Shown here: in pieces, positions 63,797 to 64,000 of the stretch
How the letters are laid out: each line of letters opens with the position of its first letter
Position numbering within the stretch: the stretch's first letter is position 1
Assembly: GCA_009702045.1 (NCBI GenBank)
Contig: WLIV01000013.1
Location: 1-64,000, forward strand
DNA: 64,000 bases
DNA from: Actinomycetota bacterium
Lineage (GTDB): Bacteria > Actinomycetota > Acidimicrobiia > Acidimicrobiales > Ilumatobacteraceae
Reading direction: 5' to 3'
Position numbers and translations under genes: made by a program
Notes under the pieces: generated by a model
The model's database searches: none
What the model was told of the DNA's origin: nothing
What the model saw: only the letters and a program-made list of their open reading frames with translations

Positions 63797-64000
63797 CTAC
63801 GGCGCGAGGCGCTCGGGCGAGTACACGTTCAGACGGTCGGCGCGCACGAAGCCAGCCAACACCAGACCGGAGCGGCGAGCGGTGTGAACCGCCAGCGCGG
63901 TGGGTGCGCTGACGGCCACGAGCGTGCTGAACCCGGCAGCCCACGCCTTCTGCACCAGCTCGAAGCTGGCCCGACCACTGACGAACAGCCCCAGACCCGT
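63797..64000 (-). CDS. fdhD: FdhD sulfurtransferase, C-terminal fragment (cut by window edge)
   Basis: The last 67 codons of a gene run off the right edge. The fragment reads LGLFVSGRASFELVQKAWAAGF then VAVSAPTALAVHTARRSGLVLAGFVRADRLNVYSPERL, the conserved end of FdhD. FdhD passes sulfur from IscS to the molybdenum cofactor of formate dehydrogenase. A molybdenum-dependent formate dehydrogenase is therefore expected nearby. The start lies outside the window. Confidence 0.88.
   Translation of the reverse strand, partial: TGLGLFVSGRASFELVQKAWAAGFSTLVAVSAPTALAVHTARRSGLVLAGFVRADRLNVYSPERLAP

Overview
The window is high-GC DNA from an actinobacterium. The gene mix fits Acidimicrobiia (for example an Ilumatobacter-like organism): a UPF0182 membrane protein, a DivIVA-family protein, a PAC2 protein, an LCP cell-wall protein, an actinobacterial-type coproheme decarboxylase, a deazaflavin (F420)-dependent reductase, and an arsenate reductase domain lacking the usual resolving cysteine, as in mycothiol-linked enzymes. 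The placement is inferred from gene content. About 60 protein genes, one initiator tRNA, two insertion sequences and several broken genes are visible. Many genes have a -10-like hexamer only 6 to 8 bases before the start codon and no ribosome binding site, so leaderless transcription seems common; I used this to choose several starts.

Region 1 to 8.6 kb is accessory DNA. An IS256-family element (about 3-1385) has landed in the 3' part of a large unidentified gene whose reading frame now ends inside the element. An IS110-family element follows, then three unrecognised genes, two of which form an overlapping pair with a HEPN-like RxxxxH motif.

Region 8.6 to 25.8 kb mixes metabolism with small toxin-antitoxin-type loci. 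It holds an N-formylglutamate amidohydrolase next to a flavin amine oxidase whose domain order looks circularly permuted, a PNPOx-like protein, an SRPBCC protein, a cation diffusion facilitator, MsrB, a VapBC pair, an MpaB-family oxygenase, a Fic gene that has lost its catalytic core, and a Panacea-domain antitoxin with a small unknown partner. A TetR regulator diverges from a three-gene aromatic ring-cleavage cluster (flavin hydroxylase, extradiol dioxygenase, FAH-family hydrolase). An MNT/HEPN pair with a pRiA4b-type third gene closes the region.

Region 25.8 to 51.7 kb is mostly housekeeping and cell-envelope genes: initiator tRNA-fMet, secreted proteins and lipoproteins, a methyltransferase, an LCP protein, tryptophanase, an MFS exporter, two transport or hydrolysis genes, a phosphodiester glycosidase-like protein, UPF0182, a DivIVA protein with an unusual Cys/His tail, a YlbL-type S16 protease, a degraded PAS/GAF/EAL signalling gene, a HEAT-repeat protein and GDP-L-fucose synthase.

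Region 51.7 to 56.7 kb is a compact arsenic island. One operon encodes an ArsR-ArsC fusion, an ArsJ-associated GAPDH and ArsJ; the known route is arsenate to 1-arseno-3-phosphoglycerate to export. A second ArsR faces an operon of ArsI (C-As lyase type) and ACR3 (arsenite efflux). The last 7 kb carries two TetR regulators, a solitary D12-type adenine methyltransferase, a DUF4188 protein, a GNAT enzyme, a PAC2 protein, a Nudix hydrolase, a substrate-binding lipoprotein, HemQ/ChdC and the end of fdhD.

Four intergenic regions share a dispersed repeat with inverted ends related to GGGCGCGCTTCGTGC (12.8, 16.8, 26.1 and 38.1 kb). It explains much of the non-coding DNA and looks like an undescribed REP/MITE-like family.
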